From NCBI GenBank assembly GCA_030603495.1, contig JAUVXR010000036.1:1-24854 (forward strand): DNA of 24,854 nucleotides, read 5' to 3'. The notes beneath the pieces were generated by a model. It was given only the letters and a program-made list of their open reading frames with translations. It did no database searches and had not been told where the DNA came from. This DNA comes from a bacterium. Lineage in GTDB: Bacteria > Armatimonadota > Zipacnadia > Zipacnadales > Zipacnadaceae. Below are positions 17,144-24,780 of the stretch, piece after piece (the first letter of the stretch is position 1; every line of letters starts with the position of its first letter). A program made the position numbers and the translations under genes.

Positions 17144-18083
17144 TGTCGGGCGTGCCTCCGACCCCTGACGATCCCTGCCCGCGATTCAATTCCCGGATAG
17201 TCGGCGCCCAGCCCATCTGCTGGGCCATCGCCAGGTACTCCGCAGCGCTGGCTTCCCCGGCGTCCCTACCCATCAGGCACAAGAAAACGCCCTCCATCAC
17301 GTTCGTAGCGAAGCTGCGGCCCTCGAGCACCGGCGTTGTCGTTATCAGCAAACGCACACCCCGACTCGTGAGAATCTCGACATCCTGTTCCGTGGTCGTG
17401 TTGGTAATGATTATCTTCCCGTCGAGCCGGTGGGGGAGATGTCGTCGGATTATCGGAAAATCACCCGCTATCACCGCCGCCCACTGGTAGTAACGCCCGT
17501 ACTTGGGCCGGATCTCCTCCTGCTTGCTACCAGTCGGGTAAAGCCACTTGAAAGGCAGTCGTCCCAGAATCGGCAGTAGCAAGCGCGCCAGTAGATCCAC
17601 CGAGCGCGTGCTCCGTAGCGCTATCGGGACTCCCAGGTTGAACATCAAATCGCCCAGGACATAGTTGGACGAGAGTGCGCAGATCGCCTCGGTCATCCCG
17701 AATCGGTCGGTGGAACAGGGAATCAGGATGTTGGCCTGCGTAAAGTCCACCACGCCCTGTTCTTGCAGGATTCCTATTGTCTCCCGTTCCAGCGAGTTCT
17801 TCAGCCCGGCGCCATCTACTACCGGCGTCTGCTGGATACGCTGTGCGAGTCGTTGAATATCGCGAAACGGATAAAAGCGGCCCGCCCAGTGCAGCCCTAT
17901 ATTGGCCCCCCCGATGCACAGACAATCCACCTTGCCATCGTTCTGTTCCAATAATAGCCCAAAGCGCCGCAAGTTGCCGTCCGTTCCACGGCGTTCCAGC
18001 AGGAACCGCTCGCCGAGAATCTCTTTTTCAACGCTCTTGTCGCGCGTTGACGATCCCAGGCTGATGCTGAGTATATGCTTCAT
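17136..18083 (-). CDS. Conserved protein of unknown function (family often labelled 'quinate 5-dehydrogenase')
   Basis: This is a 315-residue cytoplasmic protein with no signal peptide or membrane helix. Recognisable segments are SISLGSSTRDKSVE (6-19), FLLERRGTDGNL (27-38), VVDGAGLKNSLER (88-100), PCSTDRFGMTEAI (122-134), LPFKWLYPTGSKQ (176-188), KYGRYYQWAAVIAGDF (194-209) and TTTPVLEGRSFATNVMEG (248-265). I recall similar proteins, mostly from anaerobic Firmicutes, under the name quinate 5-dehydrogenase. No classical GxGxxG dinucleotide site is seen, so that name looks unreliable. It starts inside the coaX stop (ATGA overlap) and overlaps the acyl-ACP-reductase-like gene by eight bases, so it probably works with that protein. 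No ribosome binding site precedes its ATG, which suggests translational coupling. I do not assign a function. The C-terminal 15 residues are Gly/Ser-rich and look disordered. Confidence 0.7.
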   Translation of the reverse strand: MKHILSISLGSSTRDKSVEKEILGERFLLERRGTDGNLRRFGLLLEQNDGKVDCLCIGGANIGLHWAGRFYPFRDIQRLAQRIQQTPVVDGAGLKNSLERETIGILQEQGVVDFTQANILIPCSTDRFGMTEAICALSSNYVLGDLMFNLGVPIALRSTRSVDLLARLLLPILGRLPFKWLYPTGSKQEEIRPKYGRYYQWAAVIAGDFPIIRRHLPHRLDGKIIITNTTTEQDVEILTSRGVRLLITTTPVLEGRSFATNVMEGVFLCLMGRDAGEASAAEYLAMAQQMGWAPTIRELNRGQGSSGVGGTPDND

Positions 18084-18868
18084 GGTGTTGTTGTTTCATA
18101 CGCGGATCGCAGCCCGTCCAGTGTCAGCATTTCGTCTACTGTGATCGCCACTTCGCAATGCGCCACAACCAGCTCCGCATCGCCGCCGGTGGCAACTACC
18201 GGTGCCGTGCGGCCCACCGTTTGCCGCATGATCTCAACCAGTCGGTCAACACTGCCCGCGATGCTTGCCAGTATCCCCAGCGTCAAGCCCTCAGCGGTAC
18301 TGCGCCCCGCCGGTGTGCACTCACGCCCGAGCAGTTGCATCGCCTCTTCCAGTCCCGTGGCGAGGTGAGGCACTGCCTTGAGCAACCCCGTCCGTATGAC
18401 GGGCAGTCCCGGGGCAATCGCCCCCGCGGTCAGGACGCCCTTGGCTGTAATGGCATCGCACGTCACGCAGCTCCCGAAGTCCACCACCACGCAGGGCTTG
18501 CCAACCCGCTCAATCGCTGCCAGAGCATTCAATAACCGGTCAACGCCAATCTGCGCCGGATCGTAGTAGTCGGTTGAGACCTCAACCGCGAAATCTTCCC
18601 CGGCAACTACGCTTCCGGTTCCCAGCCAACGTGCTGCGAACTTTTCGACTGCACTGCGCGCGTTCGGCGAACTGAGGCACAGGACCGCCTGGTTGCAGTC
18701 ATCGCTATCCAGGCCAGCCTCCTCCAAGCGGCTCAGCAGTGTGATTTCCCAATCACCACGCTCGAGCCGGCCTGCCGGTATGCGGCCCACCGCCGCCCAC
18801 CGGCCCTCGCGCCAGGCTCCCGAGTGCACTGTGCAATTCCCGACATCCGCGTACCAGGTCCAACTCAT
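18080..18868 (-). CDS. coaX: Type III pantothenate kinase
   Basis: The enzyme phosphorylates pantothenate, the first step of coenzyme A synthesis. From ATG 18868 the protein has 262 residues, normal for CoaX. Motifs of the ASKHA fold are present: WYADVGNCTVHSG (5-17, Asp8), IGVDRLLNALAA (107-118, Asp110 and Arg111), VVVDFGSCVTCDAIT (127-141, Asp130) and GGDAEL near the end. The usual DVGNT and DFGTATT here read DVGNCT and DFGSCVT, which are mild variants. An in-frame extension to 18964 would add 32 unrelated residues inside the upstream gene. ATG 18868 overlaps the upstream stop as ATGA, and the same overlap joins it to the next gene, so translation is coupled on both sides. Its product feeds the phosphopantetheine supply of ACP, a possible link to the acyl-ACP-reductase-like gene two positions downstream. 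Confidence 0.93.
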   Translation of the reverse strand: MSWTWYADVGNCTVHSGAWREGRWAAVGRIPAGRLERGDWEITLLSRLEEAGLDSDDCNQAVLCLSSPNARSAVEKFAARWLGTGSVVAGEDFAVEVSTDYYDPAQIGVDRLLNALAAIERVGKPCVVVDFGSCVTCDAITAKGVLTAGAIAPGLPVIRTGLLKAVPHLATGLEEAMQLLGRECTPAGRSTAEGLTLGILASIAGSVDRLVEIMRQTVGRTAPVVATGGDAELVVAHCEVAITVDEMLTLDGLRSAYETTTP

Positions 18869-19593
18869 GGCAGTTGTATTACGCGACTCTCGTAGCGATT
18901 GTTGCCCTGGAGCTTCGAGGCCCTGACTAGCACTACTTCTGTGGCGTAGGGCGCAGGCCAGCACAGCAGACTACCAGAGATCTGTTCGATCCGGGCCGTA
19001 GCGCTATGACTGTGCCCGCCCAGTACCACGTCAATTTCTGAGAACAGCTCGGCAAGATGACGATCGTATCTCTTCCCCAGGTGGCTGAGCGCCACCAGCC
19101 AGTCCACCTGGTCACGCAGCGTGGCCACCGCTCCCTCCACTGCCCCCTGCCACGACACGAAGCGCATATCTGAGAACAATTCCGCCCGGCTGCCGGCCCC
19201 AATCATCGTCGGAGTCAGCCCGAATATGCCCACGCGGCCACCCTCGGGCGCTGTCACGATAGTCCACGCCTGGATGTGGCCAAAATCGCCCCGCAGCGGG
19301 CGCAGGTTGGCGCTGAGCACGGCAAACCTCGCCGCCCGTGTCTTGTGAATCATGCCCCGCTTACGAAAGAAATACTCCCGGTTGCCTACCGCCATCGCTG
19401 CGTAGCCCACCTCGTTCATCAGCTCAATAATTGGCTCGCGCCGCCGCAGAGTTACATTCCCGGCGCCTACGGCGTCTCCTGAATCAAGCAGCAGAGCCTT
19501 GTGCTCACGTCGCAGTTCAGTGAGTCGCCGGGCCGCCGCCTGACTGAGACGGTTATGCATATCCGCAGTATGAAGCAGCGTCAGCGAAGCCAT
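18865..19593 (-). CDS. Calcineurin-like metallophosphatase (5'-nucleotidase type) with an altered GNH motif
   Basis: The 242-residue protein contains only the catalytic domain. Metal-site motifs are HTADMHNR (8-15, Asp11 and His13), LLDSGDAVG (35-43, Asp40), GNREYF (70-75), ALSHLGKRYDRHL (168-180, His171) and LGGHSHSATA (191-200, His194 and His196). The family normally has GNH(D/E), whose His takes part in catalysis; here it is Arg72. There is no signal peptide and no C-terminal substrate-binding domain of the UshA kind, so it is probably cytoplasmic. It follows kdsD by 31 bases and is joined to coaX by an ATGA overlap. The substrate is unknown. A role as the phosphatase missing from the Kdo pathway is possible only as speculation. 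Confidence 0.8.
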   Translation of the reverse strand: MASLTLLHTADMHNRLSQAAARRLTELRREHKALLLDSGDAVGAGNVTLRRREPIIELMNEVGYAAMAVGNREYFFRKRGMIHKTRAARFAVLSANLRPLRGDFGHIQAWTIVTAPEGGRVGIFGLTPTMIGAGSRAELFSDMRFVSWQGAVEGAVATLRDQVDWLVALSHLGKRYDRHLAELFSEIDVVLGGHSHSATARIEQISGSLLCWPAPYATEVVLVRASKLQGNNRYESRVIQLP

Positions 19594-19624
19594 CAGAACT
19601 CACCGCCCCCCCAGCTCTCAGCGC

Positions 19625-20608
19625 TCACAACAGGCCGGCCTTCATCAGATCCTGCACGTCCAGGATACCCACTGCGCGCCCCTGCTCGTCAACAACAGGG
19701 ATATTATCGAATTCGCGCTCATCCATTATCTTAGCCGCTTCGGCGGCGAGCATGTCCGGCCCCGCGGTCGTCGGATTGCGCGTCATTACCTCCGAAACCG
19801 GCTGCGCCATTATCTCGTTGCGGTCTGCGACTGCCGGCATCAGTCGCCGGAAATCACCGTCAGTGAACAGGCCGTGGAGACGGCCCTCGTCGTCCACGAC
19901 ACTGACTACCCCCCGCAGCGACGCACTAGACATAGTCAGCAGGGCTTCCAGGACAGTCGCCGTCAACGGCACGACTGGGTTATCTTCGCCTGAGTGCATC
20001 AGGTCGGCCACACGCAGCAGAACTCGCCGGCCCAGCGCGCCCTGCGGATGGGTGGCGCCATATTCCTCAACGGTAAAGCCACGGGCTGCCATCGTCGCCA
20101 TCGCCAGCGCATCGCCCAGCGCCATTGCCGCCGTGGTACTGGCGGTAGGCGAAAGCCCCAGCGGACAAGCCTCCTGCACTACCGATGCGTCCAGCGCCAC
20201 CGTGGCCTCCTGTGCCAGTGTAGAGCTGTCTCGTCCGCAGATGCCAATTATTGGTGCTCCCAGTCGCTTGATGGCCGGTAGAATGTTCAGTATCTCGTCG
20301 GTCTCACCGCTGTTGGAGAACATTATTACTACGTCGTCGCCAGTGACCATACCCAGGTCGCCGTGGAGCGCTTCGGCCGGATGCATAAAGAATGCCGGGG
20401 TACCAGTACTGGCCAGCGTGCCCGCTAGCTTGCGGGCAACCGCTCCAGACTTGCCAATACCACACACCACAGCCCGCCCGCCCATCGCCAGCAACAACTC
20501 CACCGCCTCGACAAAAGCTGCACCTAGCCGCTCGGATAGGGAGCTCACTGCCTCGGCTTCGATTGCCAGAGTCTGTCGCGCTTGTTGGAGAATCTCGTGC
20601 TCGGTCAT
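19625..20608 (-). CDS. kdsD: D-arabinose-5-phosphate isomerase (SIS domain plus two CBS domains)
   Basis: The enzyme turns ribulose-5-phosphate into arabinose-5-phosphate, the first step towards Kdo. The 327-residue protein has the standard KdsD/KpsF layout: a SIS domain (about 40-185) with VVCGIGKSG (Lys53), PAEALHGDLGMV, MFSNSGETDEI (Glu102) and VVQEACPLGLSPTAST (Glu146), then GATHPQGALG (His187). These correspond to the conserved Lys/Glu/Glu/His of the E. coli enzyme. Two CBS domains follow (about 200-260 and 270-327, with FTDGDFRRL and VGILDVQDLMKAGLL). It lies ten bases after kdsA, in the order kdsB-kdsA-kdsD, which supports a lipopolysaccharide role rather than the duplicated GutQ or KpsF roles. 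ATG 20608 is the natural start. Confidence 0.95.
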   Translation of the reverse strand: MTEHEILQQARQTLAIEAEAVSSLSERLGAAFVEAVELLLAMGGRAVVCGIGKSGAVARKLAGTLASTGTPAFFMHPAEALHGDLGMVTGDDVVIMFSNSGETDEILNILPAIKRLGAPIIGICGRDSSTLAQEATVALDASVVQEACPLGLSPTASTTAAMALGDALAMATMAARGFTVEEYGATHPQGALGRRVLLRVADLMHSGEDNPVVPLTATVLEALLTMSSASLRGVVSVVDDEGRLHGLFTDGDFRRLMPAVADRNEIMAQPVSEVMTRNPTTAGPDMLAAEAAKIMDEREFDNIPVVDEQGRAVGILDVQDLMKAGLL

Positions 20609-20618
20609 AGGGATAGAA

Positions 20619-21455
20619 TCATTCCCCCACTGCCTGGTGAATCGCTATCAGTCGCTTCAGGAGCGGTTCAAGCTCATCCAGCGGCACCATATTCGGTCCG
20701 TCACAGGGCGCCTGGTCTGGATCCGGATGGACCTCCAGGAATAGCCCATCTGCTCCCGCCGCTACCGCCGCACGCGCCAGTGTCCCCACAAACTCCCGTT
20801 GGCCGCCGGACGCGGCTCCCGCTCCCCCGGGCAGTTGCACGCTGTGGGTGGCGTCAAAGATCACCGGGTGGCCGAACTGGCGCATTATTGCCAGCCCGCG
20901 CATATCCACGACCAGGTTGTTATACCCAAAGGTTGTCCCTCGCTCGGTAACCATCACCTGGTCGTTGCCCGTGGAGGTGACCTTGGCTATCGAGTGCTGA
21001 ATATCGGTGGGGGAGAGGAACTGTCCCTTCTTGATATTCACTGGCAGCCCGGTCTCACCGGCAGCCACGAGCAGGTCCGTCTGGCGCGACAGAAACGCCG
21101 GTACCTGCAGGATATCGGCTACTTCGGCGACTTCGGGAATCTGGATGATCTCATGCACATCCGTCAGCAGCGGTAAGCCGCATGCCTCTTTGACCGCTGC
21201 CAGAATCGCCAGCCCCTCACGCCAGCCCGGTCCCCGGACCGAGTCCACCGACGTGCGGTTTGCTTTGTCGCAGGAAGCCTTGAAGGCCAAGGGCATCTCC
21301 AGCCCCCCACATATCTCCGCGAGCCGTTGGGCGATGCCCAGCGTCGTCTCATACCCTTCTACCAGACAGGGGCCGGCAATGAGCGCCAGGCATCCGTCAC
21401 CAATAGCAAATTTGCCGTCTGCTATCTTTATTTCTTTAACCGGGCTAAGCGTCAA
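20619..21455 (-). CDS. kdsA: 2-dehydro-3-deoxyphosphooctonate aldolase (Kdo-8-phosphate synthase), metal-dependent type
   Basis: The enzyme condenses phosphoenolpyruvate with arabinose-5-phosphate to Kdo-8-phosphate. The 278-residue protein has IAGPCLVEG (26-34), FKASCDKANRTS, LLTDVHE, FLSRQTDLLVAAGETGLPVNIKKGQFLSP, FDATHSVQLPGG and LEVHPDPDQAPCDGPNM. In the first motif Cys30 replaces the Asn of the E. coli enzyme. Cys at this site marks the metal-dependent class, as in Aquifex, so a divalent metal requirement is expected. The start is TTG at 21455, sharing TTGA with the kdsB stop. GGAG lies eight bases upstream of it and no other in-frame start exists before the conserved core, so the TTG start is well supported. 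Confidence 0.95.
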   Translation of the reverse strand: MTLSPVKEIKIADGKFAIGDGCLALIAGPCLVEGYETTLGIAQRLAEICGGLEMPLAFKASCDKANRTSVDSVRGPGWREGLAILAAVKEACGLPLLTDVHEIIQIPEVAEVADILQVPAFLSRQTDLLVAAGETGLPVNIKKGQFLSPTDIQHSIAKVTSTGNDQVMVTERGTTFGYNNLVVDMRGLAIMRQFGHPVIFDATHSVQLPGGAGAASGGQREFVGTLARAAVAAGADGLFLEVHPDPDQAPCDGPNMVPLDELEPLLKRLIAIHQAVGE

Positions 21456-22225
21456 CAGTCCTTCTCCATCATTCGGCGGACCCGCTCGAGGTCCTCGGCT
21501 GTATCCACGGATATGGCCTCATACACCACCTCAACTACCTTTATCCGGCAGCCGTTCTCCAGCGCACGCAGTTGCTCGAGCTTCTCGGTAACCTCCAGCG
21601 GCGATTGGGGCAGCGATGACAGCCACAGCAGCGTCTCCCGCGTATACGCGTACAGCCCAATATGCCGCAGTGGCCACAGGGTTGACTTCGGATGCTGCCT
21701 GGGCTTATTATCAGGCCACTGTCCGTCCGTGTCAAGCCGGAAGTAGGGGAGAGGCGCGCGGGAGAAGTATAGCGCAAATCGCTCCTTGTCTACGACTACC
21801 TTCACCACCGAAGGCTGCAAGTGCTCGCGATAGCTCACCAGCCGCACGGCCAGCGTGCTCATGCGCAGCCCCGGATCGGCTAGGAACGGCTCGATCAGCG
21901 CGTCAATGGCGGCAGGGTCAATTAGCGGCTCGTCGCCTTGGATATTGACCACAACATCGCACTTCACGTCTCTCGCCACCTCGGCCAGGCGGTCGGTGCC
22001 CGACTTGTGCTCCGGCGAGGTCATCACCGCCGTACCACCAAAGCCTTCGACCACTGCCTTGATGCGCTCGTCGTCGGTCGCCACCAGCAGATTGTCCAAG
22101 CGTTCGGCTCGCTGCGCCCGCTCATAGACGTGCTGGATCATGGGCTTACCCGCAATATCCGCCAGCACCTTCCCCGGTAGGCGCGTCGCCTCGTACCGAG
22201 CGGGTATCATTCCCACTACTCGCAC
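21452..22225 (-). CDS. kdsB: 3-deoxy-manno-octulosonate cytidylyltransferase (CMP-Kdo synthetase)
   Basis: The enzyme activates Kdo with CTP to CMP-Kdo, the donor for the lipopolysaccharide inner core. The 257-residue protein has the family's [16 protein letters not shown] (6-21), VATDDERI (48-55), [11 protein letters not shown] (73-83), [13 protein letters not shown] (92-104, metal-binding Asp98), [11 protein letters not shown] and [13 protein letters not shown]. The start is GTG 22225, with GGGAGA about eight bases upstream. ATG 22210 is possible but would cut the first beta strand. It begins 14 bases after the prmA stop and overlaps kdsA by four bases. Identity is secure, and it is the best evidence for a lipopolysaccharide-bearing diderm cell. 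Confidence 0.96.
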   Translation of the reverse strand: MRVVGMIPARYEATRLPGKVLADIAGKPMIQHVYERAQRAERLDNLLVATDDERIKAVVEGFGGTAVMTSPEHKSGTDRLAEVARDVKCDVVVNIQGDEPLIDPAAIDALIEPFLADPGLRMSTLAVRLVSYREHLQPSVVKVVVDKERFALYFSRAPLPYFRLDTDGQWPDNKPRQHPKSTLWPLRHIGLYAYTRETLLWLSSLPQSPLEVTEKLEQLRALENGCRIKVVEVVYEAISVDTAEDLERVRRMMEKDC

Positions 22226-22239
22226 TGAAGGTTTCTCCC

Positions 22240-23184
22240 TTACGTTTTGTCAGATGGCAGATGCACTTGCCTGTTGGTTCGCCGCTGCGCCACTACGCAT
22301 ACCCACGTGCCCTGGGTGCGGACCTCTTCGACCCACAACCCGCCCTGACGCAATACCGAGGCCACACGCGGAGCCCGAACCGTGGGTATGCCGCATACAG
22401 CTATGCTCCCGCCGCCGGCAAGGTGCGCGGCCAAGCTACTGCTCAGGGCCACAATCACCGGCGTGTTGATATTCGCCACAATAAGGTCGAACCGGCGCTC
22501 CAGGTTGCTAAGTCCGTCGCCGACCTGCACTGATACTCGATCCGCCACTGAGTTGTGAGCTACATTCTGGCGGGCAATCTCCACCGCCAAGGGATCATTG
22601 TCCACCGCAAGCACCTCACCCGCCCCCAGTTTGGCCGCGGCAATGCTTAGAATGCCCGTACCGCAGCCGACATCCGCGACCGAACAGCCGGGCTGGATCA
22701 GGTCCTCCAGTGCTGCCAGCGACAACTGCGTCGTTTCGTGGGCACCGGTCCCAAAGGCCATCTGTGGGTCTATCTCGATGACGAGATCGTCGTCAAAGGC
22801 GGGCATGGCACCGTCCGGTGGCGGCCAGCTATGCCACGAAGGCTTTACCACCAGTCTTCTACCCACACGCACGGGCCGGTACGAATCCCGCCATGCCACC
22901 GTCCAGTCTTCTTCGGGAACACTGGCTATCGAAAGAGGGAATGTCGCGCCTGCGCCCAGGTTCGCCGCCAATTCGGCCAGGCGCTGGCGCAGGCCTTGCT
23001 CGAGGGCACCTGCTTCACAGTCCAACATATACCCGGTGATGATGACGGCCCTATCTGCTTCGTCTAGGGCGACCCCGCGGCCTGTCACCTCCGTCAGCAG
23101 GCTGGCGACGCTCTCCGCCGCCGACGGGGACGCCTCAATACGGACGACCCGCCATTCCCGAGAAGTGGTACCATTGCGAACCAT
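22240..23184 (-). CDS. prmA: Ribosomal protein L11 methyltransferase
   Basis: The enzyme methylates ribosomal protein L11 with S-adenosylmethionine. Visible PrmA marks are WTVAWRDSYRPVRVGRRLVV, IDPQMAFGTGAHETTQLSL, the AdoMet-binding VADVGCGTGILSIAAAKLGA, a VDNDP acidic loop and DLIVANINTPVI, where the family usually has ANI(L/V). The frame is open back to TTG 23286, but the first 34 residues have no family counterpart. ATG 23184 (giving MVRNGTTSREWRVV...) or ATG 23202 fits best. Neither has a clear ribosome binding site, so the N-terminus is uncertain by several residues. The gap of about 190 bases to dnaJ (23185-23376) holds no other gene that I can support. prmA next to dnaJ is a common arrangement. 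Confidence 0.92.
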   Translation of the reverse strand: MVRNGTTSREWRVVRIEASPSAAESVASLLTEVTGRGVALDEADRAVIITGYMLDCEAGALEQGLRQRLAELAANLGAGATFPLSIASVPEEDWTVAWRDSYRPVRVGRRLVVKPSWHSWPPPDGAMPAFDDDLVIEIDPQMAFGTGAHETTQLSLAALEDLIQPGCSVADVGCGTGILSIAAAKLGAGEVLAVDNDPLAVEIARQNVAHNSVADRVSVQVGDGLSNLERRFDLIVANINTPVIVALSSSLAAHLAGGGSIAVCGIPTVRAPRVASVLRQGGLWVEEVRTQGTWVCVVAQRRTNRQVHLPSDKT

Positions 23185-23376
23185 ATCGAGGCCTGAGGTC
23201 ATCGAAGTCGTACGATACCAGGGCGAGCATTGCCCAAGCTGTGCCCCTTTCCTCAGTAAGTCCGGCCGTTCCCCGCGCCCTGCCAATAATCGGGGCTCGA
23301 ACCAAGCTGTGCCAAAGTGCCGTGTGCGCTGTCGAGGCGCAGGTACCTGCTCAGCGCTGGCATACTTGCCCGCCAG

Positions 23377-24429
23377 TTAGGGCTGCTCAGGGCCTGTAGA
23401 CATCTGTTCGACGGCAAGCTCTTCGAGCAATTTCCGCTGCCGCTTGGTCAAACGTTGAGGCACTGTCACCTGGACATGGACAACCAAGTCCCCGCGCCGA
23501 CCGGACTGCATATCTACCAGGCCCTGCCCGGACAGGCTAAGCTGCGTTCCTGGCTGGGTGCCCGGCGGTATTTCCAACTCAGCCTCGCCCTCAAGCGTGG
23601 GTATGGCAATCTGCGCGCCCAGTGCAGCTTCGGCAAAGCTTATGCTAAGGTGCGTATGCAGGTCGCTGCCCTTGCGCTCGAAGAGCTCGTGAGGCTCAAC
23701 GTGAACCACGACATACAGGTCACCGCTATGGTTGCCGGGCAGGACATCCCCCGCCCCTCGGATGACCATTTCCTGGCCGTGGGCAATCCCCGCTGGGATT
23801 GTCACCTCCAACTCTTCGTCCGCCTCTACTGCGCCCTGCCCCCGGCACTGCCGGCACACTTGGTCTACAACCTCCCCCCGGCCCCTACAGTCCGGACACA
23901 CGCCAACGGTAGTCATCACTCCCAGGAAGCTCTGGCGTGTCTGGCGTACCTGGCCGGCCCCCTGGCAGGTGGGGCACCGCCGCACACTGCTACCTGGCTC
24001 GATGCCGCTACCCTCGCAGTGCTTACAGGTGGATAGGCGGGAGTACTGAATCGTGCGGGTGGTGCCACTGAGTACCTCGGCGAGGTTGATGCTGACCTCC
24101 GCCTGGATACTGCGCCCTTGGCGCTGGGCGCTGGCTTGGCCGAAGGGGGTATCACCAAAGGCTTGGCGGAAAAGCTCGAAGATGTCCAGCCCGCCATCAA
24201 AGAACGAGTCAATACCGCGGTGCCCACGCAAGTCATACTCGCGCCGCTTCCTCGAATCCGATAAGACCGCGTAGGCCCCGCTGATTGCCTTAAACTTCGG
24301 CTCCGCTGTCGGATCACCATTGTTTACGTCCGGGTGATACTGGCGTGCCAGGCGGCGGTAGGCCCGCTTTATCTCACTGGTCGAAGCGGTCCGACCGATC
24401 CCCAAAATTTCGTAGTAATCCGTTGGCAC
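23377..24429 (-). CDS. dnaJ: Chaperone DnaJ (type I Hsp40)
   Basis: DnaJ delivers unfolded proteins to DnaK and stimulates its ATPase. The 350-residue protein has a J domain (1-68) with YHPDVN (HPD at 32-34), a short Gly/Phe region (72-100), a zinc-finger domain with four CxxCxGxG repeats (CKHCEGSG, CPTCQGAG, CPDCRGRG, CRQCRGQG, about 135-199) and a C-terminal beta domain with VTIPAGIAHGQEMVIRGAGD. The Gly/Phe region is shorter than in E. coli DnaJ, but the zinc repeats make it a true type I protein. The start is GTG 24429, preceded by GAGAGG. It follows rpoZ by 42 bases. grpE and dnaK are not in the window. Confidence 0.96.
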   Translation of the reverse strand: MPTDYYEILGIGRTASTSEIKRAYRRLARQYHPDVNNGDPTAEPKFKAISGAYAVLSDSRKRREYDLRGHRGIDSFFDGGLDIFELFRQAFGDTPFGQASAQRQGRSIQAEVSINLAEVLSGTTRTIQYSRLSTCKHCEGSGIEPGSSVRRCPTCQGAGQVRQTRQSFLGVMTTVGVCPDCRGRGEVVDQVCRQCRGQGAVEADEELEVTIPAGIAHGQEMVIRGAGDVLPGNHSGDLYVVVHVEPHELFERKGSDLHTHLSISFAEAALGAQIAIPTLEGEAELEIPPGTQPGTQLSLSGQGLVDMQSGRRGDLVVHVQVTVPQRLTKRQRKLLEELAVEQMSTGPEQP

Positions 24430-24471
24430 CGGAACCTCTCACCACGCTGCTAGACGGACCCCCCCCGGTCC

Positions 24472-24780
24472 CTAATCCTCTTCGCCGTCCTCTTCCTCGT
24501 CATCGTCTTGTTCCACAAATTCGTCAATATCGCCACGCCGGTCGAGATACTCACCGGCTACGGCTGTCGCCGCGGTTTCTTCTGGAGCATCCTCAGAAGG
24601 TTGCACGATTATCTTCCCCTCAGCAATCTCGTGCAGCGCAATCGTCAGCGGATTAGTGGATTCGGTCTCCACCAGTGGTCGGGCGCCATCGCGAAGCTGC
24701 TTGGCTCGCTTCGACATGACTACGATCACATCGTAGGAACTCCCGAGCTGTTCGATCAATTCATCAATGAACGCATCCAT
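24472..24780 (-). CDS. rpoZ: DNA-directed RNA polymerase omega subunit
   Basis: Omega helps assemble and stabilise RNA polymerase. The 102-residue protein begins MDAFIDELIEQLGSSYDVIVV. It continues with MSKRAKQLRDGARPLVE and NPLTIALHEIAEGKI, the conserved RAKQL and A--EI--G-I pattern of the family. The last 25 residues are a strongly acidic tail (DEFVEQDDDEEEDGEED), longer than usual but common as a disordered extension. Its ATG directly abuts the TGA of an upstream frame, pointing to translational coupling with the gene that begins beyond the window. It heads the visible part of the long minus-strand directon. Confidence 0.9.
   Translation of the reverse strand: MDAFIDELIEQLGSSYDVIVVMSKRAKQLRDGARPLVETESTNPLTIALHEIAEGKIIVQPSEDAPEETAATAVAGEYLDRRGDIDEFVEQDDDEEEDGEED

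Noticed and set aside
17136-18083. A literal quinate 5-dehydrogenase function.
   Set aside because: No dinucleotide-binding motif is visible and there is no quinate or shikimate pathway context; the name seems to be propagated annotation.
18869-18964. Extension of coaX to an upstream start at 18964.
   Set aside because: It adds 32 residues lying over the metallophosphatase gene; CoaX begins at the WYADVGN strand right after ATG 18868.
19752-20744. A 330-codon + strand frame opposite kdsD and the end of kdsA.
   Set aside because: The product is Ser/Ala/Arg-rich without any domain, and the opposite strand encodes clear kdsD and kdsA.
23185-23286. Extension of prmA to TTG 23286.
   Set aside because: The 34 extra residues look non-homologous and basic. 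It cannot be excluded, because no start in this gene has a strong ribosome binding site.
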